Assembly: GCA_017504805.1 (NCBI GenBank)
Contig: JAFVQN010000093.1
Coordinates: 1-64,000, forward strand
Length of the DNA: 64,000 bases
Reading direction: 5' to 3'
Source: Akkermansia sp.
Lineage (GTDB): Bacteria > Verrucomicrobiota > Verrucomicrobiia > Verrucomicrobiales > Akkermansiaceae
Shown: piece by piece, positions 50,236 through 59,686 of the stretch
Layout of the letters: the number at the start of each line of letters is the position of its first letter
Position numbering within the stretch: the stretch's first letter is position 1
The notes under the pieces: model-generated
What the model was told of the DNA's origin: nothing
What the model saw: the letters and a program-made list of their open reading frames with translations, nothing else
Database searches by the model: none
Made by a program: the position numbers and the translations under genes

Positions 50236-50805
50236 TTAAAACGCCACGGCTCCCATATAATCGGGCATGGGTGTAAAGAGGCGGACGACGGGGGATGCTT
50301 CAAACTGGCATATGATGCGTCCGTGCTGATACAGGAACGGGAATCTGTGTGCATCCCAGATAGATGCTCCGCATCGCTTGACCAGCGCTTCGGCTGCGCA
50401 CCAGCAGGCATAGAACTCTTCCGCAGGGCACCCCCTGCCCAGGAAGGCAGTTAATTGTTCGGCGCTCATGAATCGGGGCGCCAGTTTATCAAAAGCGCGG
50501 GGCTTCATCCTCTCAACATCCACCCCGACAGCTTCGTGGTGAAAAGCCAGACACAGGCAATCACCCGAGTGGCTCAGGTTGAATGGCTGGGGGGCGAATT
50601 CCGGTTTCCCCATTTCTGAATAGGAAAAATGGATATTCTGCGGCGCTATGCCGCAGCGGCGGGAAAGTTCCTTGCGCAGCAGCGAACGGATAGTTGCAAA
50701 TGAACCGCGCCGCTGCATGGCGGTGGCAGTGTCGTGCTCATCCAGCAGATTCATATCAGCTGTATTATCCGGGAGCATGCTGAGATTGTATACCTGGTAG
50801 TCCAT
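50236..50805 (-). CDS. 4'-phosphopantetheinyl transferase, Sfp/AcpT-like
   Basis: This enzyme moves the phosphopantetheine arm from coenzyme A to a carrier protein. The 189-residue product carries the two superfamily motifs: VGVDVER (magnesium-binding Asp and Glu) and EEFYACWCAAEALVK (the WxxKEA-type helix, here with WCAAEALVK). NLSHSGD is the substrate-side motif. It is of the Sfp/AcpT type, not AcpS, and so could serve fatty-acid or secondary-product carriers. No polyketide or peptide synthetase is in the window. The gene starts exactly where the phosphodiesterase ends. Confidence 0.88.
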   Translation of the reverse strand: MDYQVYNLSMLPDNTADMNLLDEHDTATAMQRRGSFATIRSLLRKELSRRCGIAPQNIHFSYSEMGKPEFAPQPFNLSHSGDCLCLAFHHEAVGVDVERMKPRAFDKLAPRFMSAEQLTAFLGRGCPAEEFYACWCAAEALVKRCGASIWDAHRFPFLYQHGRIICQFEASPVVRLFTPMPDYMGAVAF

Positions 50806-51297
50806 TCAGATGCGTATAATCTCTACTGTGTTGGAACTCGTATTGTAAATACCTATGGTGGGGGAACTTTGCCGACCGTATATTTCACCGGGATTGGCTA
50901 CAGTCGTGCTGCCCACTTGCAGCACCTCCGCCTGATGCGTGTGGCCGAAGAACACTGCGTCGTACTTGCCACTGCCCGCAGCTTTTGCAGCATCGCGTGG
51001 CAAGTGAGTGAAGAAGAGTTTGCGGCCATCCATGATGATATTTCCCAGATAGTGGTGAAACCGGGTTTGCGGCCACTGACCGGCCATGTGCTGGAACGTG
51101 TCGTGTTCACATTCATTATTACCGAGCACCAGGTCGATTCCCCCGGTCCATTCTTCGCGCAGAATGCGGAAGGTGGAGCTGCTTACCATATCCCCCATGA
51201 AGAGGATATGCGCACAGCCGCGGGACTTCGCTGCGTGAACAGCCAGCAGAAGGTGCGTTGTATGGTCATGAATATCGGAGAACAGGGCTATCAGCAT
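50806..51297 (-). CDS. YfcE/MJ0936-type metallophosphodiesterase
   Basis: A 163-residue calcineurin-like phosphoesterase. All metal ligands of the family are seen in order: FSDIHDH, FMGDMV, LGNNECE, THLPRD, FFGHTH and NPGEIYG. Such proteins cleave phosphodiesters in vitro, but their natural substrate is usually unknown. The ATG at 51297 begins the conserved LIALFSDIH; longer in-frame starts lie in the upstream gene. It is placed seven bases after the coiled-coil membrane protein gene, so it may belong functionally to the GTPase module. Confidence 0.88.
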   Translation of the reverse strand: MLIALFSDIHDHTTHLLLAVHAAKSRGCAHILFMGDMVSSSTFRILREEWTGGIDLVLGNNECEHDTFQHMAGQWPQTRFHHYLGNIIMDGRKLFFTHLPRDAAKAAGSGKYDAVFFGHTHQAEVLQVGSTTVANPGEIYGRQSSPTIGIYNTSSNTVEIIRI

Positions 51298-51304
51298 GGT
51301 GGGG

Positions 51305-53425
51305 TTAATAATGTTTTTCCATGATGAAGACGGGGGAGAGTAATGTCGGTTTCTGCAGTGGCTCACTGCTGCCCGAGGTGGTCATGGACGCCCCGGAAAG
51401 GTACCAGAGCAACTGCTCCTCTTTGACCTTTTCAAAGAGAACCGCCTCGCCGGCTTCATTAACATATCCGCAGAATCGTGGAGCCACGCGCAGCAGCGTG
51501 CCGATATTCTGGCGGACTTCTGCCGCAAAATCGTCGGTCTTGTGGCGGTGAAACCAGGAGGCGAACTCCCGTTCAGCGGCGGTATGCACGTGAGAAATCC
51601 TGAGCCAGCAGCTTCCATCCAGCTTGATGCCGCATTTCTCCTTTACCTTCTTGAAGGAGTTAATGGTGCGTCGCATCTGCGGTGCAAACCTCAGACCGTT
51701 CAGTACGGGCTTTTCGTGCAGTTCATTAATCTGCACAAGTTGGTCAAACAGATATGCTCTGGCCAGTACCGGTATTTCCGGTCCTTCCGTCTGCAATACC
51801 TGCGTAAGCAGCTTGTGAATATTTGCATTGAGCACAAAGGAGGAACGATTCTGCATTCCAAGTTCATTAAAGAGGGGCCGCGGGTCAATGACTCGTTGCA
51901 TGATGCGTTGCGGGTCACACCATTCCATAGCAGTGCTGATTGCTGCATCATGCTCGGGATCAAGCGTTGAACGCTCGAAACACGCTCTGCCATGACGGAT
52001 GACAGGCAGTTTTTCGGTATAGGCGTGTTCATGATCAGCGTTGGTTAATTCGTAGAGTCTCGTCCGGAGTGCCGAATTTGTCAGAATCTCATCAAACAGG
52101 TGCAGCTGCTCCCTGCTGGCCGGGAAGGCAGAGGTGAAGGCCGGACCTCCTTCCAGGAGGCAGTGCTGCGCCGCTTTCATCAAACCAGCTGGAAGATTCT
52201 GCCCGTGTTCCTGCATCTTGCCTCTCAGGTTTTCTATGTCAGGCAGCTGCGAGAGCACTTTCATCATCCTGATACCTGGCGCATAGTGCCGGGGTGTGAA
52301 CTTCTGCAGATACTGTTTGTAACTCTTGTAATCATGAGCCGCCGGGAGAAGTTCCAGCATCTGTTTCAAGGCAGATACTTCCTGGAACAGGAGCTCGACC
52401 TGCTTCTGTTCCTCCACTACGGGTTTGATGATGTCGCGCTGCAGCTGCAATGAGGCACTTGCGTCATCGAAGATGTTAATGCGCTGCTGAAGAATCTTCC
52501 GGCGGGCTGAAAGGATGTTCCAGTCTGCGTGTACATCATGCTGCAATCGCTCGGATTCAGGCAGGGGAGACATGAGTTCGGCAGCCAGCGCAAGACGCTG
52601 CTGGCTGAGCGCGTCTTTCTCCCTGTTGCAGAGTTCAATCCAGCGGGTCTTGAGTGAGCCGGCATCTGCTCCCATTTCCTGCAGCTTTCTTTCAATGAGT
52701 GCCCGGCGGCGGACCCCCTGGTTCACCACGGTCTGCTCACCTCGCTCAATTACACTCAGGATGGCATCCAGTTCTTTCGCTCTTAAACTGGCTGCCTTGA
52801 TTAGCGCCCGGAGACGGTCCGCCTCCTCGCCAACGCGTCTGTTCAGGGTGCGGTTCAGACCGGTATCATGCGCGCTGAGTATTTGTTTTGCCACGTTGCG
52901 TTGGAATCCTTCCTTGCCGGCCCGTGCCAGTTCATCTGCAGCGCGCTCTGCTGAGCGCCAGAGGTAGACGCCTGACGCAGTGATACCTAGAATCACGAGA
53001 AGTGCAGCTATGGCGGCTTTGCCAGCTTTGCTGAGTGGTTTTCTGCGACGCTGCAATTCACGACCTATACTGCGCCGTATCTGCTGCAGGGTTTTCTGTT
53101 CAGTGGCATTGAGCGCATGGCTCTGAGCTCGCTGAAGGTAGGAAACGCGCTGTCGCAGACGTTTGATTGCGGGTCTGCGCATGCCGGTAAGCATCTGCGG
53201 ATTGGTCAGGAAACTGGAGATGATGGACTGAATCTCATCATAATCTGCCTCCTCGAACGAAAACGGGCGGCCTGTCAGGTGGCGCGATAATTCTCTACGC
53301 GCAGCCTCATGATTCGGAGATTCCCGCAGCACCTCCTCCAGATAGTTGACAGCCTCTGTTCGACGGCCTGCCCGTGCAAGCTGTCGGAGTTTCTGCATAA
53401 CCGGGTCCTGACGGCGGCGTCTCAT
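51305..53425 (-). CDS. coiled-coil membrane protein of the GTPase module
   Basis: A 706-residue protein with no assigned family. The N-terminal 130 residues are basic and helical, with a TPR-like segment (AVNYLEEVLRESPNHEAARREL). One transmembrane helix spans about 134-156, followed by roughly 200 residues of charged heptad-like sequence predicted to form coiled coils, and a mixed C-terminal domain (about 480-700). It overlaps the GAP1-like gene by four bases. By position it is the membrane tether or effector of the module. No enzyme motif was found. Confidence 0.72.
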   Translation of the reverse strand: MRRRRQDPVMQKLRQLARAGRRTEAVNYLEEVLRESPNHEAARRELSRHLTGRPFSFEEADYDEIQSIISSFLTNPQMLTGMRRPAIKRLRQRVSYLQRAQSHALNATEQKTLQQIRRSIGRELQRRRKPLSKAGKAAIAALLVILGITASGVYLWRSAERAADELARAGKEGFQRNVAKQILSAHDTGLNRTLNRRVGEEADRLRALIKAASLRAKELDAILSVIERGEQTVVNQGVRRRALIERKLQEMGADAGSLKTRWIELCNREKDALSQQRLALAAELMSPLPESERLQHDVHADWNILSARRKILQQRINIFDDASASLQLQRDIIKPVVEEQKQVELLFQEVSALKQMLELLPAAHDYKSYKQYLQKFTPRHYAPGIRMMKVLSQLPDIENLRGKMQEHGQNLPAGLMKAAQHCLLEGGPAFTSAFPASREQLHLFDEILTNSALRTRLYELTNADHEHAYTEKLPVIRHGRACFERSTLDPEHDAAISTAMEWCDPQRIMQRVIDPRPLFNELGMQNRSSFVLNANIHKLLTQVLQTEGPEIPVLARAYLFDQLVQINELHEKPVLNGLRFAPQMRRTINSFKKVKEKCGIKLDGSCWLRISHVHTAAEREFASWFHRHKTDDFAAEVRQNIGTLLRVAPRFCGYVNEAGEAVLFEKVKEEQLLWYLSGASMTTSGSSEPLQKPTLLSPVFIMEKHY

Positions 53426-56238
53426 GGTCTGTCGCTCACGTTCTCCTTGCAGAAATACCAGATGAGTTCGGCATGGTCTCCGATGCCGATTTTTTTAAGT
53501 ATGAAAACAGGGGGATTGCTGAGCCTGGCCTTTTCACTCTCCTGTACCGCGGTGTAGGCTGCATACATGGAGCGGGTCAGCACCTCACACACGCGCTGGC
53601 GTATTACATCGCGCATTTGTCGTTCTTCCAGCATCTTGCTGACGTTGCGGCGCATGTTGGCAGCTTTCAGGTGGCGCGAAGTGGCTTCCTTCCGGGAAAG
53701 CAGGATTGACCTGTCGCGTTCAAAAATCCGGTGCAGAATGGGGTTGAATCCCTTGTCTGCATACAGTTCGTAATACGACTGGTTGAGCATGCGCTTTTCT
53801 TTTATACTCAACTTATCCGAAGCCATGGCACAGCTGATGTAGTAGAGATTGGCCAGCGTCATGGCCGGATTCGTGCTGCCACCCTCACCGCAGCACGGAC
53901 TATTGGATACCGTCTCAAAGGTGCGCTCCAGGCGGCCAGGCAGATCCGGTCTGTATATCATTTCGCATCGCAATTGGGTGCGGGTTTCAGATTCATCGAG
54001 CACCTTTGCCTGAACCCACTCGTAGCCGGCGGGGCTTACCTCATCCTCCATGAACGCAGTATTGTGTCCGGTCAGAACAGGCAATTCAAGATTGAAGAGA
54101 ATGCGTGACATTTCTCGCCTGGTGAGGGTCCAGGGCGCCCCTTTCCGTTTGCGGAGTTGCAGATGAGGTGCCGCGGATTGACCGCTTGGAGGAATGATTA
54201 CCAGGTCATCCACGCAGATATCGAGATTCGCCTTGGCCGCGGGGGGCAGTTCCGGTTCGTTGCCCGTCGGAATGGGAATACCGAAACGGGGAGCCAGGAT
54301 GATGTTCGTGTGGAAATTATCGTCTGTGGGTACGGGGAATGCAACGACGGCTTCATGCTGCCCGCACCTGACAGAGTGCAGGCGTCCGGCTTTCACGCTG
54401 AAGCGCACCTCGGGCAATGGGGATGGCCTGCCATCTGCGTGCAGCGGCTTCAGACTGTATTCTCCGGCTTGTTCTGCGGGAGCCAGGGAAAGAGAGAAAG
54501 CGCCCTGACTGAGGTCCTGCTTCTGTGCAGGCTGCAGGTTGCCGCCTTCTTCAAAACTGGAAACCACGTAGGTCCCCGCTGAAATGATTATGGGTAGTTT
54601 CGGTATCAATTTCAGCAGAGGCTCCGGTAGCTTTTCACCAGCTACTGCCGGTGAGGGAATCAGTGAAATGCGTACAGGCTGGTCAGTCTGGGTGGATAGT
54701 TCATCTCCGGCTTCCGGCATGGATTTCACAGTGGCGAGTACGCGGGGTGCCGCGGGCTCGACCAGAATCGGGGCGTATGGTTTGAAAGCGCTCTCCTCCA
54801 ACAGGTTAAATGCCTGGGGTTCTGTTTTTCTGAGTGCAATCCAGCTTGCTGCCTGTTGGCCATTGAATTGTTTCTGCCAATCCTCTGGTGTGACATGATA
54901 CGTGGCTTCCCGTAAATACAACCGCGCCATATCGGTATCCTTGATGCCGAGCAGTCTTGCGCATTCACAGAGTCGTTTCATGGCCACGGCATGCTGCACT
55001 CCTGGTTGCTGGGCGCGCTGCAGAAGAACGACCGCTTCCAGCAAGAGATGATCTTCCGGGCTTGCTTCTTCCTGCCGCACTAGTTCTGAGAGAAGGGCCT
55101 GTGTCGCCTGCCGGTCGTATTCCGAGCCCGTCAGTGCTGCAAGTTTCTGTACCCCGTTGCATGCGATCATCCCGGTCGGTTCGTCCGTGTCGTCTCCCGC
55201 CGTTATGGCGGGTGAAGATGGGGCAGGTGCGTAGTAAGCCCACGCAGAAAGCAGAATGCCGGCGAGCATGCAGGATGCCGCGACCGGTATACCCCACCGG
55301 CAGCGTTGGATGCCGGGGCGTACGTCGTACAGAAGCCAGTCCGGCTCTTCCGTGTAGTGGTAATGAGAAACGGACCTCGAGAGCGTGCGGACAAAACCGG
55401 CTCCGGCTACAGCAGGTGGCGGCTCCATGGGTAGACTGCCAGGCGGCTGCTTGTCGATTACCTGAACTGGCAGCTCCATATCTCCCGTGATTTCCAGCAC
55501 CGGGTGCCCCGTGCGGTGGGCCCGTTGCACCAGCGGAGAGTCCGGCACAACTACCATGCGGAGCGTTTCCGCAAAGGAATCTGCATCATCTGCTGCCGTA
55601 GTAAAACTGACTCCCCAACCTCGCGTATTCGTCAGCCAGTCGCTTTCGTGGAAAAGCCTCAGTATGTCCTGGATGGCTGTGCCTTTTTTCAAGGTAATCA
55701 GGCAGTCCCGGTCATACGGCGGGGTGAAGAATGCCCGGGCATTAGCCTTGTGTCCCGTCAGGTGTTTCCATGTCGGCTGGGCAGAGGCATCCGGCAGGTC
55801 TCCAGGGCGCAGTTCGGGTTCATCGGAGATGAAGCAGGGGGGGCCTTCCCATTTGAATTTCCAGTATCCGCTGTTGAGCAGCGACAGGATGACACCTGCC
55901 GGTGTGGGCCTCAATTCGTTGTCCAGCAATTCCAGCACCTCATCCTGAGAAAGGACAAGATGGTGCGAGATATGGCAGGCTCTGCCACTGTAGTCGGCTC
56001 CTGCTTTACTGGTACAGGTCAGCACATGCCAGGATTGTCCGGCGATGGTTTCAACGTGGTAATTGAACTGTGGTCCATCTGCCACGCATCCTCTGCGGGG
56101 CTCACGGTATGTGCTCAGCGCGGTGAGTCGCTGGCACAGCTGCCGGGACATATTCTCAGAGCGCGCGACCGTCCCGTAACCGGAACCTTCCGAATCCAGC
56201 AAGTGCAGGGCGCTGGTGTGAATCAACTGGAGCGACAT
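53422..56238 (-). CDS. GAP1-like GTPase-associated protein
   Basis: A 938-residue protein. The first 300 residues resemble the GTPase-associated protein 1 N-terminal domain (GAP1-N): QLIHTSALHLLDSEGSGYGTVARSENM, then a LSTYREPRRG segment. A transmembrane helix lies at about 315-337. The large region beyond contains helical repeats (about 360-480), a beta-rich middle part and a final helical section. The family is known mainly from genome neighbourhoods, next to double-GTPase proteins, as here. It probably senses or scaffolds for the GTPase. Its start lies two bases after the GTPase stop. Confidence 0.7.
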   Translation of the reverse strand: MSLQLIHTSALHLLDSEGSGYGTVARSENMSRQLCQRLTALSTYREPRRGCVADGPQFNYHVETIAGQSWHVLTCTSKAGADYSGRACHISHHLVLSQDEVLELLDNELRPTPAGVILSLLNSGYWKFKWEGPPCFISDEPELRPGDLPDASAQPTWKHLTGHKANARAFFTPPYDRDCLITLKKGTAIQDILRLFHESDWLTNTRGWGVSFTTAADDADSFAETLRMVVVPDSPLVQRAHRTGHPVLEITGDMELPVQVIDKQPPGSLPMEPPPAVAGAGFVRTLSRSVSHYHYTEEPDWLLYDVRPGIQRCRWGIPVAASCMLAGILLSAWAYYAPAPSSPAITAGDDTDEPTGMIACNGVQKLAALTGSEYDRQATQALLSELVRQEEASPEDHLLLEAVVLLQRAQQPGVQHAVAMKRLCECARLLGIKDTDMARLYLREATYHVTPEDWQKQFNGQQAASWIALRKTEPQAFNLLEESAFKPYAPILVEPAAPRVLATVKSMPEAGDELSTQTDQPVRISLIPSPAVAGEKLPEPLLKLIPKLPIIISAGTYVVSSFEEGGNLQPAQKQDLSQGAFSLSLAPAEQAGEYSLKPLHADGRPSPLPEVRFSVKAGRLHSVRCGQHEAVVAFPVPTDDNFHTNIILAPRFGIPIPTGNEPELPPAAKANLDICVDDLVIIPPSGQSAAPHLQLRKRKGAPWTLTRREMSRILFNLELPVLTGHNTAFMEDEVSPAGYEWVQAKVLDESETRTQLRCEMIYRPDLPGRLERTFETVSNSPCCGEGGSTNPAMTLANLYYISCAMASDKLSIKEKRMLNQSYYELYADKGFNPILHRIFERDRSILLSRKEATSRHLKAANMRRNVSKMLEERQMRDVIRQRVCEVLTRSMYAAYTAVQESEKARLSNPPVFILKKIGIGDHAELIWYFCKENVSDRP

Positions 56239-56240
56239 AC

Positions 56241-57983
56241 TCAGTTCTGAGAGCTGGGAATGAGGGAGGGGACTATATTGTGCAAGGCCCAGAGCAGCGG
56301 TTCGGTCACTCGGATGGGATGCACTTCGCCGGAAGCCGGCCCGATAAGGGTGCTACCGCTGCTTTCATCTGTGAATTCCACGGGTGATTCACCCAGGGCA
56401 CTTGCTGCAAAGTACCGCACGTTTGATGAAATGGCCTCTGCATTGGTGCAGATGTGTGGCGCGATATTGAAAATGAACTGTCGCAGACGTGTGGAGTTGA
56501 CATTGACATGTTCTGCCATGAACATGCCGTTACGGGTGGCCGGCAGCAGTGGTTCCGGCCCCAGCAGGTGTGACCAGGTGTCGCTTTTGCCGATGATGAC
56601 GGCCATGGGGACGTTTATCTTTTCCGAGGGCGGCAGATTGAGCCTGGTGCGGAGTCTCATTTCAGACTCTGCCAGCAGCATAGCCTGCCGTCCGGGACGG
56701 TACATACAGTTGCGGAGCTGGGGGTCCGTGCTTTCCTGCAGCAGCTGGCGGAAACCGGGATTGGCAGTGGGGTCAAAAAGAAACAGAATGGCTGAGGCTA
56801 CCGTCAGATGATGACTGCCTGGCGTAATCATGCTGTCCTGTCCGGGTTGAAAATCCTCACCGGCATTATCATAGAGTACAATTGAGTGAACGTCCGCTCC
56901 CCTGTTCAGGTTATAGATGAACGGCCGCGGCATGTTTGCATAGACGCCTTGCCGCCAGACCTTGTGGTACAGCCTTCCTTGCATGTGAGTCTTGGCAATG
57001 TAGGCTTCCTGCGGAGTCTGCGCATTGAAGAGTCTCATGCGCATTTCGTTGAGCGGTTCGTTAGTAGCCGGGTCTGCATCCCGGAATGGCATGCCGAACT
57101 CTCGCGGAAACTGGTTTTCCAGTTCATGCACCAGCGCGGTGAGATAGTAGCTTTTGCCGGCCGCGGGTACCCCCACCAGTGAGATGATGTGCTGCTGGGT
57201 GCTGGTGAAGAAGGGGGGGAGCTTGCCATGGCAGTGCGGGCAGGCGTAGTCATTGCATATGCACCCCTTCGCATCTACCGGGCGGCCTGTCTCTGTTCTG
57301 TATTCCGGCTTGAATCTCAACATGGCGTCTTCGCCCAGCAGGGAATCACCGAGCAGATCCGGATGACTGGCAATGCAGAGAATGTCCTCAGGTGTGAAAA
57401 ACTCCCAGCAACATGGGCAGCGCAGGGCTTCCTGCTGCTCATGTTCGTGCGGCACGTTCATAGCCGGGATGATTTCCTGTCTGCCGGCGAAATCCGCCAC
57501 GGTCAGGATATCCCGGAGATAAAAAGCGCAATGCTCCAGCCCCTGGAAGGTGGCAAGCACATCGTCCGGCAATTCCGGGGCAACCAGCGGCAGGTCCGGC
57601 AGCGAGTACGGCCCATACCATTCCTCCACTGAGGGGTTGTACAGGTACCAGGTAGCCGGGTCATACTGGCTGAAATCCGGGCGCGAGGCGTCGTTCCCGT
57701 ACCAGCAGACGAAACAGCCGCCTTCCAGTACAAACAGATACATGGTTTCAGGGCGGATGACGACATCCTGTTTCAGAGCTACGCCGTTCAATGAATAGGA
57801 CGAGATACGACCATGAGGGAAAAACCGGCAGGTGTGGTCCCGCTGGGCAAAAGAACCGCCGTTTTCTGTGTTCATCTTTACGCGGAAAGTATTTTTTTCT
57901 CCCGAACCGATGGTCATGAAATTGCCATCCGAAGCCCGGAGCTTGGCAGAAAGACAATCGTATATGTAAAGCTGCTTGTTCAT
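56241..57983 (-). CDS. TRAFAC-like GTPase with FHA/GYF-like and zinc-ribbon segments
   Basis: A 580-residue protein. Residues 20-90 look like a forkhead-associated-type beta sandwich. Residues 112-131 (WYLYNPSVEEWYGPYSLPDL) resemble a GYF_2 motif. A zinc site follows (Cys189/Cys192 and Cys248/Cys251). The GTPase domain has P-loop GVPAAGKS (271-278), a DxxG-like DNAG (372-375), and GKSD (465-468) in the place of NKxD. It matches the DO-GTPase-type partners of GAP1 proteins. The ATG at 57983 is preferred to a GTG at 58001, as a promoter ends at 58004 and a purine-rich AGGTAAAAGAG site precedes the ATG. Confidence 0.75.
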   Translation of the reverse strand: MNKQLYIYDCLSAKLRASDGNFMTIGSGEKNTFRVKMNTENGGSFAQRDHTCRFFPHGRISSYSLNGVALKQDVVIRPETMYLFVLEGGCFVCWYGNDASRPDFSQYDPATWYLYNPSVEEWYGPYSLPDLPLVAPELPDDVLATFQGLEHCAFYLRDILTVADFAGRQEIIPAMNVPHEHEQQEALRCPCCWEFFTPEDILCIASHPDLLGDSLLGEDAMLRFKPEYRTETGRPVDAKGCICNDYACPHCHGKLPPFFTSTQQHIISLVGVPAAGKSYYLTALVHELENQFPREFGMPFRDADPATNEPLNEMRMRLFNAQTPQEAYIAKTHMQGRLYHKVWRQGVYANMPRPFIYNLNRGADVHSIVLYDNAGEDFQPGQDSMITPGSHHLTVASAILFLFDPTANPGFRQLLQESTDPQLRNCMYRPGRQAMLLAESEMRLRTRLNLPPSEKINVPMAVIIGKSDTWSHLLGPEPLLPATRNGMFMAEHVNVNSTRLRQFIFNIAPHICTNAEAISSNVRYFAASALGESPVEFTDESSGSTLIGPASGEVHPIRVTEPLLWALHNIVPSLIPSSQN

Positions 57984-58003
57984 GGACTCTTTTACCTGCA
58001 CTT

Positions 58004-58032
58004 ATTATAGACACAAGTCGCCGTGGAGTCAA
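58004..58032 (-). promoter_or_regulatory. promoter of the GTPase module
   Basis: TTGACT (58032-58027), 17 bases and a perfect TATAAT (58009-58004). Transcription should start near 57997, giving a leader of about 14 bases with a purine-rich ribosome-binding site. The close overlaps downstream suggest a single transcript from here as far as thiL. Confidence 0.75.
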
Positions 58033-58082
58033 GAAAAGAGCAGCCGGGACACGTGTCACGCGAATATCCCTGTCATGATGGG

Positions 58083-58111
58083 TTGCTACGCTCTTTGCTT
58101 TGTGTTAGTAT
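58083..58111 (+). promoter_or_regulatory. panC promoter
   Basis: TTGCTA (58083-58088), 17 bases and TAGTAT (58106-58111), then exactly 6 bases to the ATG at 58118. The mRNA is predicted to be leaderless. The -10 is identical to that of glgB. Confidence 0.68.
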
Positions 58112-58117
58112 GGGCTC

Positions 58118-58966
58118 ATGCAGACAGCTTATTCAAAGGAAGAATTACGTGTGGCACTGGCTCCGCTCAGAGGCCGCCGCATCGTTCTTGTCCCCACCAT
58201 GGGAGCCTTGCATGAGGGGCACGCCTCGTTGCTCAGCCAGGCTCGTGAGCTGGCAGGCGCTGAGGGGTGTGTGGTGGCCAGTGTGTTCCTGAATCCTGTG
58301 CAGTTTGACAATGCCGGTGACCTTGCCTCGTATCCTCAGACGCCGCTTCAGGATCTCGAAACCTGTGACAAGTGCGGGGTGGATGTCGTATTTATGCCGT
58401 CCCCTGACACCATGTATTGCAGTGACCGTTCCATTGTGCTGGAAGAGACGCATCTTTCCACTGTTATTTGTGGTGCGAGCCGTCCCGGTCATTTTGCAGG
58501 TGTCTGTCTCGTGGTCAATAAGCTGTTCAACCTGGTGCAGCCCACGGACGCTATTTTCGGCAAGAAGGATTATCAGCAGCTTGCCATCATTCGCCGTATG
58601 GTTCGCGATCTCGATATTCCCGTCCGGATTCATGGTGCGGAAATTGTCCGAGGGGATGATGGCCTGGCGCTTTCCAGCCGGAACGTGCGCCTGACGCCGG
58701 AGCACCGCGCTGCTGCACCTGCCATTCGCGCGTCGCTCCTTGCAGCCCGCGCGGCTTATGAATCCGGCACTGCTGCCGAAATCGTCTGCGAGGCAGTGAA
58801 GCAGAAACTGGAATCTATCACCGGCGTGCGTGTCGATTACGTCGAACTGGTGGATGCCACCACGCTTCACGACGTGAGCACCCCGCATCGTCTTTCCCTC
58901 CTTGCCGTTGCCGCCTGGTTCGGTAATGTGCGCCTTATTGACAATATCGAACTTTCACGCTCATGA
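58118..58966 (+). CDS. panC: pantothenate synthetase
   Basis: PanC joins pantoate and beta-alanine with ATP to make pantothenate, the precursor of coenzyme A. The 282-residue protein has the HIGH-like motif in VPTMGALHEGH, then VASVFLNPVQF, the FGKKDYQQLAIIRRM segment and the KMSKS-like region ALSSRNVRL. The length is normal. It is divergently transcribed from the GTPase module, and lolD overlaps its end by four bases. Confidence 0.95.
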   Translation: MQTAYSKEELRVALAPLRGRRIVLVPTMGALHEGHASLLSQARELAGAEGCVVASVFLNPVQFDNAGDLASYPQTPLQDLETCDKCGVDVVFMPSPDTMYCSDRSIVLEETHLSTVICGASRPGHFAGVCLVVNKLFNLVQPTDAIFGKKDYQQLAIIRRMVRDLDIPVRIHGAEIVRGDDGLALSSRNVRLTPEHRAAAPAIRASLLAARAAYESGTAAEIVCEAVKQKLESITGVRVDYVELVDATTLHDVSTPHRLSLLAVAAWFGNVRLIDNIELSRS

Positions 58967-59625
58967 TACACGCCACCAATCTGCACCGCTCGTACAGCAT
59001 CGCCAAGAAACAGATTGAGGTGCTGCATGGACTTGACCTGCACATCCGCCGGGGCGAGAAGGTGTTTCTCTGCGGTCCCAGCGGTGCCGGTAAAACGACA
59101 CTCATGTACACCCTTGCTGGTCTGGAGCAGCCTCAGCAGGGCCAGGTCATTATAGACGGCGAGGATATATATGCTCTCAATCTGCGCCGGCGGGCGCTGT
59201 TTCGCAACAAGATGATGGGCTTCATTTTTCAGAATTACATGCTCATGCCGGAACTTACCGCGCTGGAAAACGCCTCGCTGGCCACGGCAGTGGCAGGTGT
59301 TGAAGCTACGGAGCGTGTCAAATCGCTGCTCGAAAGAGTGGGACTGGCTGACCGCATGGATCATCTGCCCAACGAGCTATCCGGCGGCGAGCAGCAGCGC
59401 GTGGCTATTGCCCGGGCCCTGGCCCATGACCCGGCTATCATCTTTGCTGATGAGCCAACGGGCAATCTCGACTCTCGCAACGGTGGACAGATTCTGGATT
59501 TGCTCTTCGGTCTGGCAGAGGAGGGGGGCAAGACGCTCGTGACCGTTACTCACGATTCGTCCATTGCGGCGCGCGGTGACCGCACCCTCATCATCCGCGA
59601 CGGCATCGTGGCCGATGTGAAGTAG
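58963..59625 (+). CDS. LolD/MacB-type ABC transporter ATPase
   Basis: A 220-residue ATPase of the lipoprotein-release / MacB class. It has Walker A GPSGAGKTT, the Q-loop in FIFQNYMLMPELTALEN (the FQ..hLlPELTAlENv pattern is typical of LolD), the signature LSGGEQQR, Walker B with ADEPTGNLD and the H-loop THD. LolD drives LolC/E in moving lipoproteins from the inner to the outer membrane. No permease gene is adjacent, so LolC/E must be elsewhere. The name is likely but a FtsE- or MacB-related role cannot be excluded. Confidence 0.85.
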   Translation: MIHATNLHRSYSIAKKQIEVLHGLDLHIRRGEKVFLCGPSGAGKTTLMYTLAGLEQPQQGQVIIDGEDIYALNLRRRALFRNKMMGFIFQNYMLMPELTALENASLATAVAGVEATERVKSLLERVGLADRMDHLPNELSGGEQQRVAIARALAHDPAIIFADEPTGNLDSRNGGQILDLLFGLAEEGGKTLVTVTHDSSIAARGDRTLIIRDGIVADVK

Positions 59626-59640
59626 AAAAAAGTTGCCTGA

Positions 59641-59681
59641 AAAAAAGCCCGCTGCAAAACTGATTGCAGCGGGCTTTTTTT
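59641..59681. terminator. bidirectional terminator
   Basis: A 17-base-pair perfect hairpin (AAAAAAGCCCGCTGCAA and its complement, 6-base loop) has A and T runs on its two sides. It serves the panC-lolD transcript and the converging thioredoxin-like gene. Confidence 0.92.
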
Positions 59682-59686
59682 CAGAC

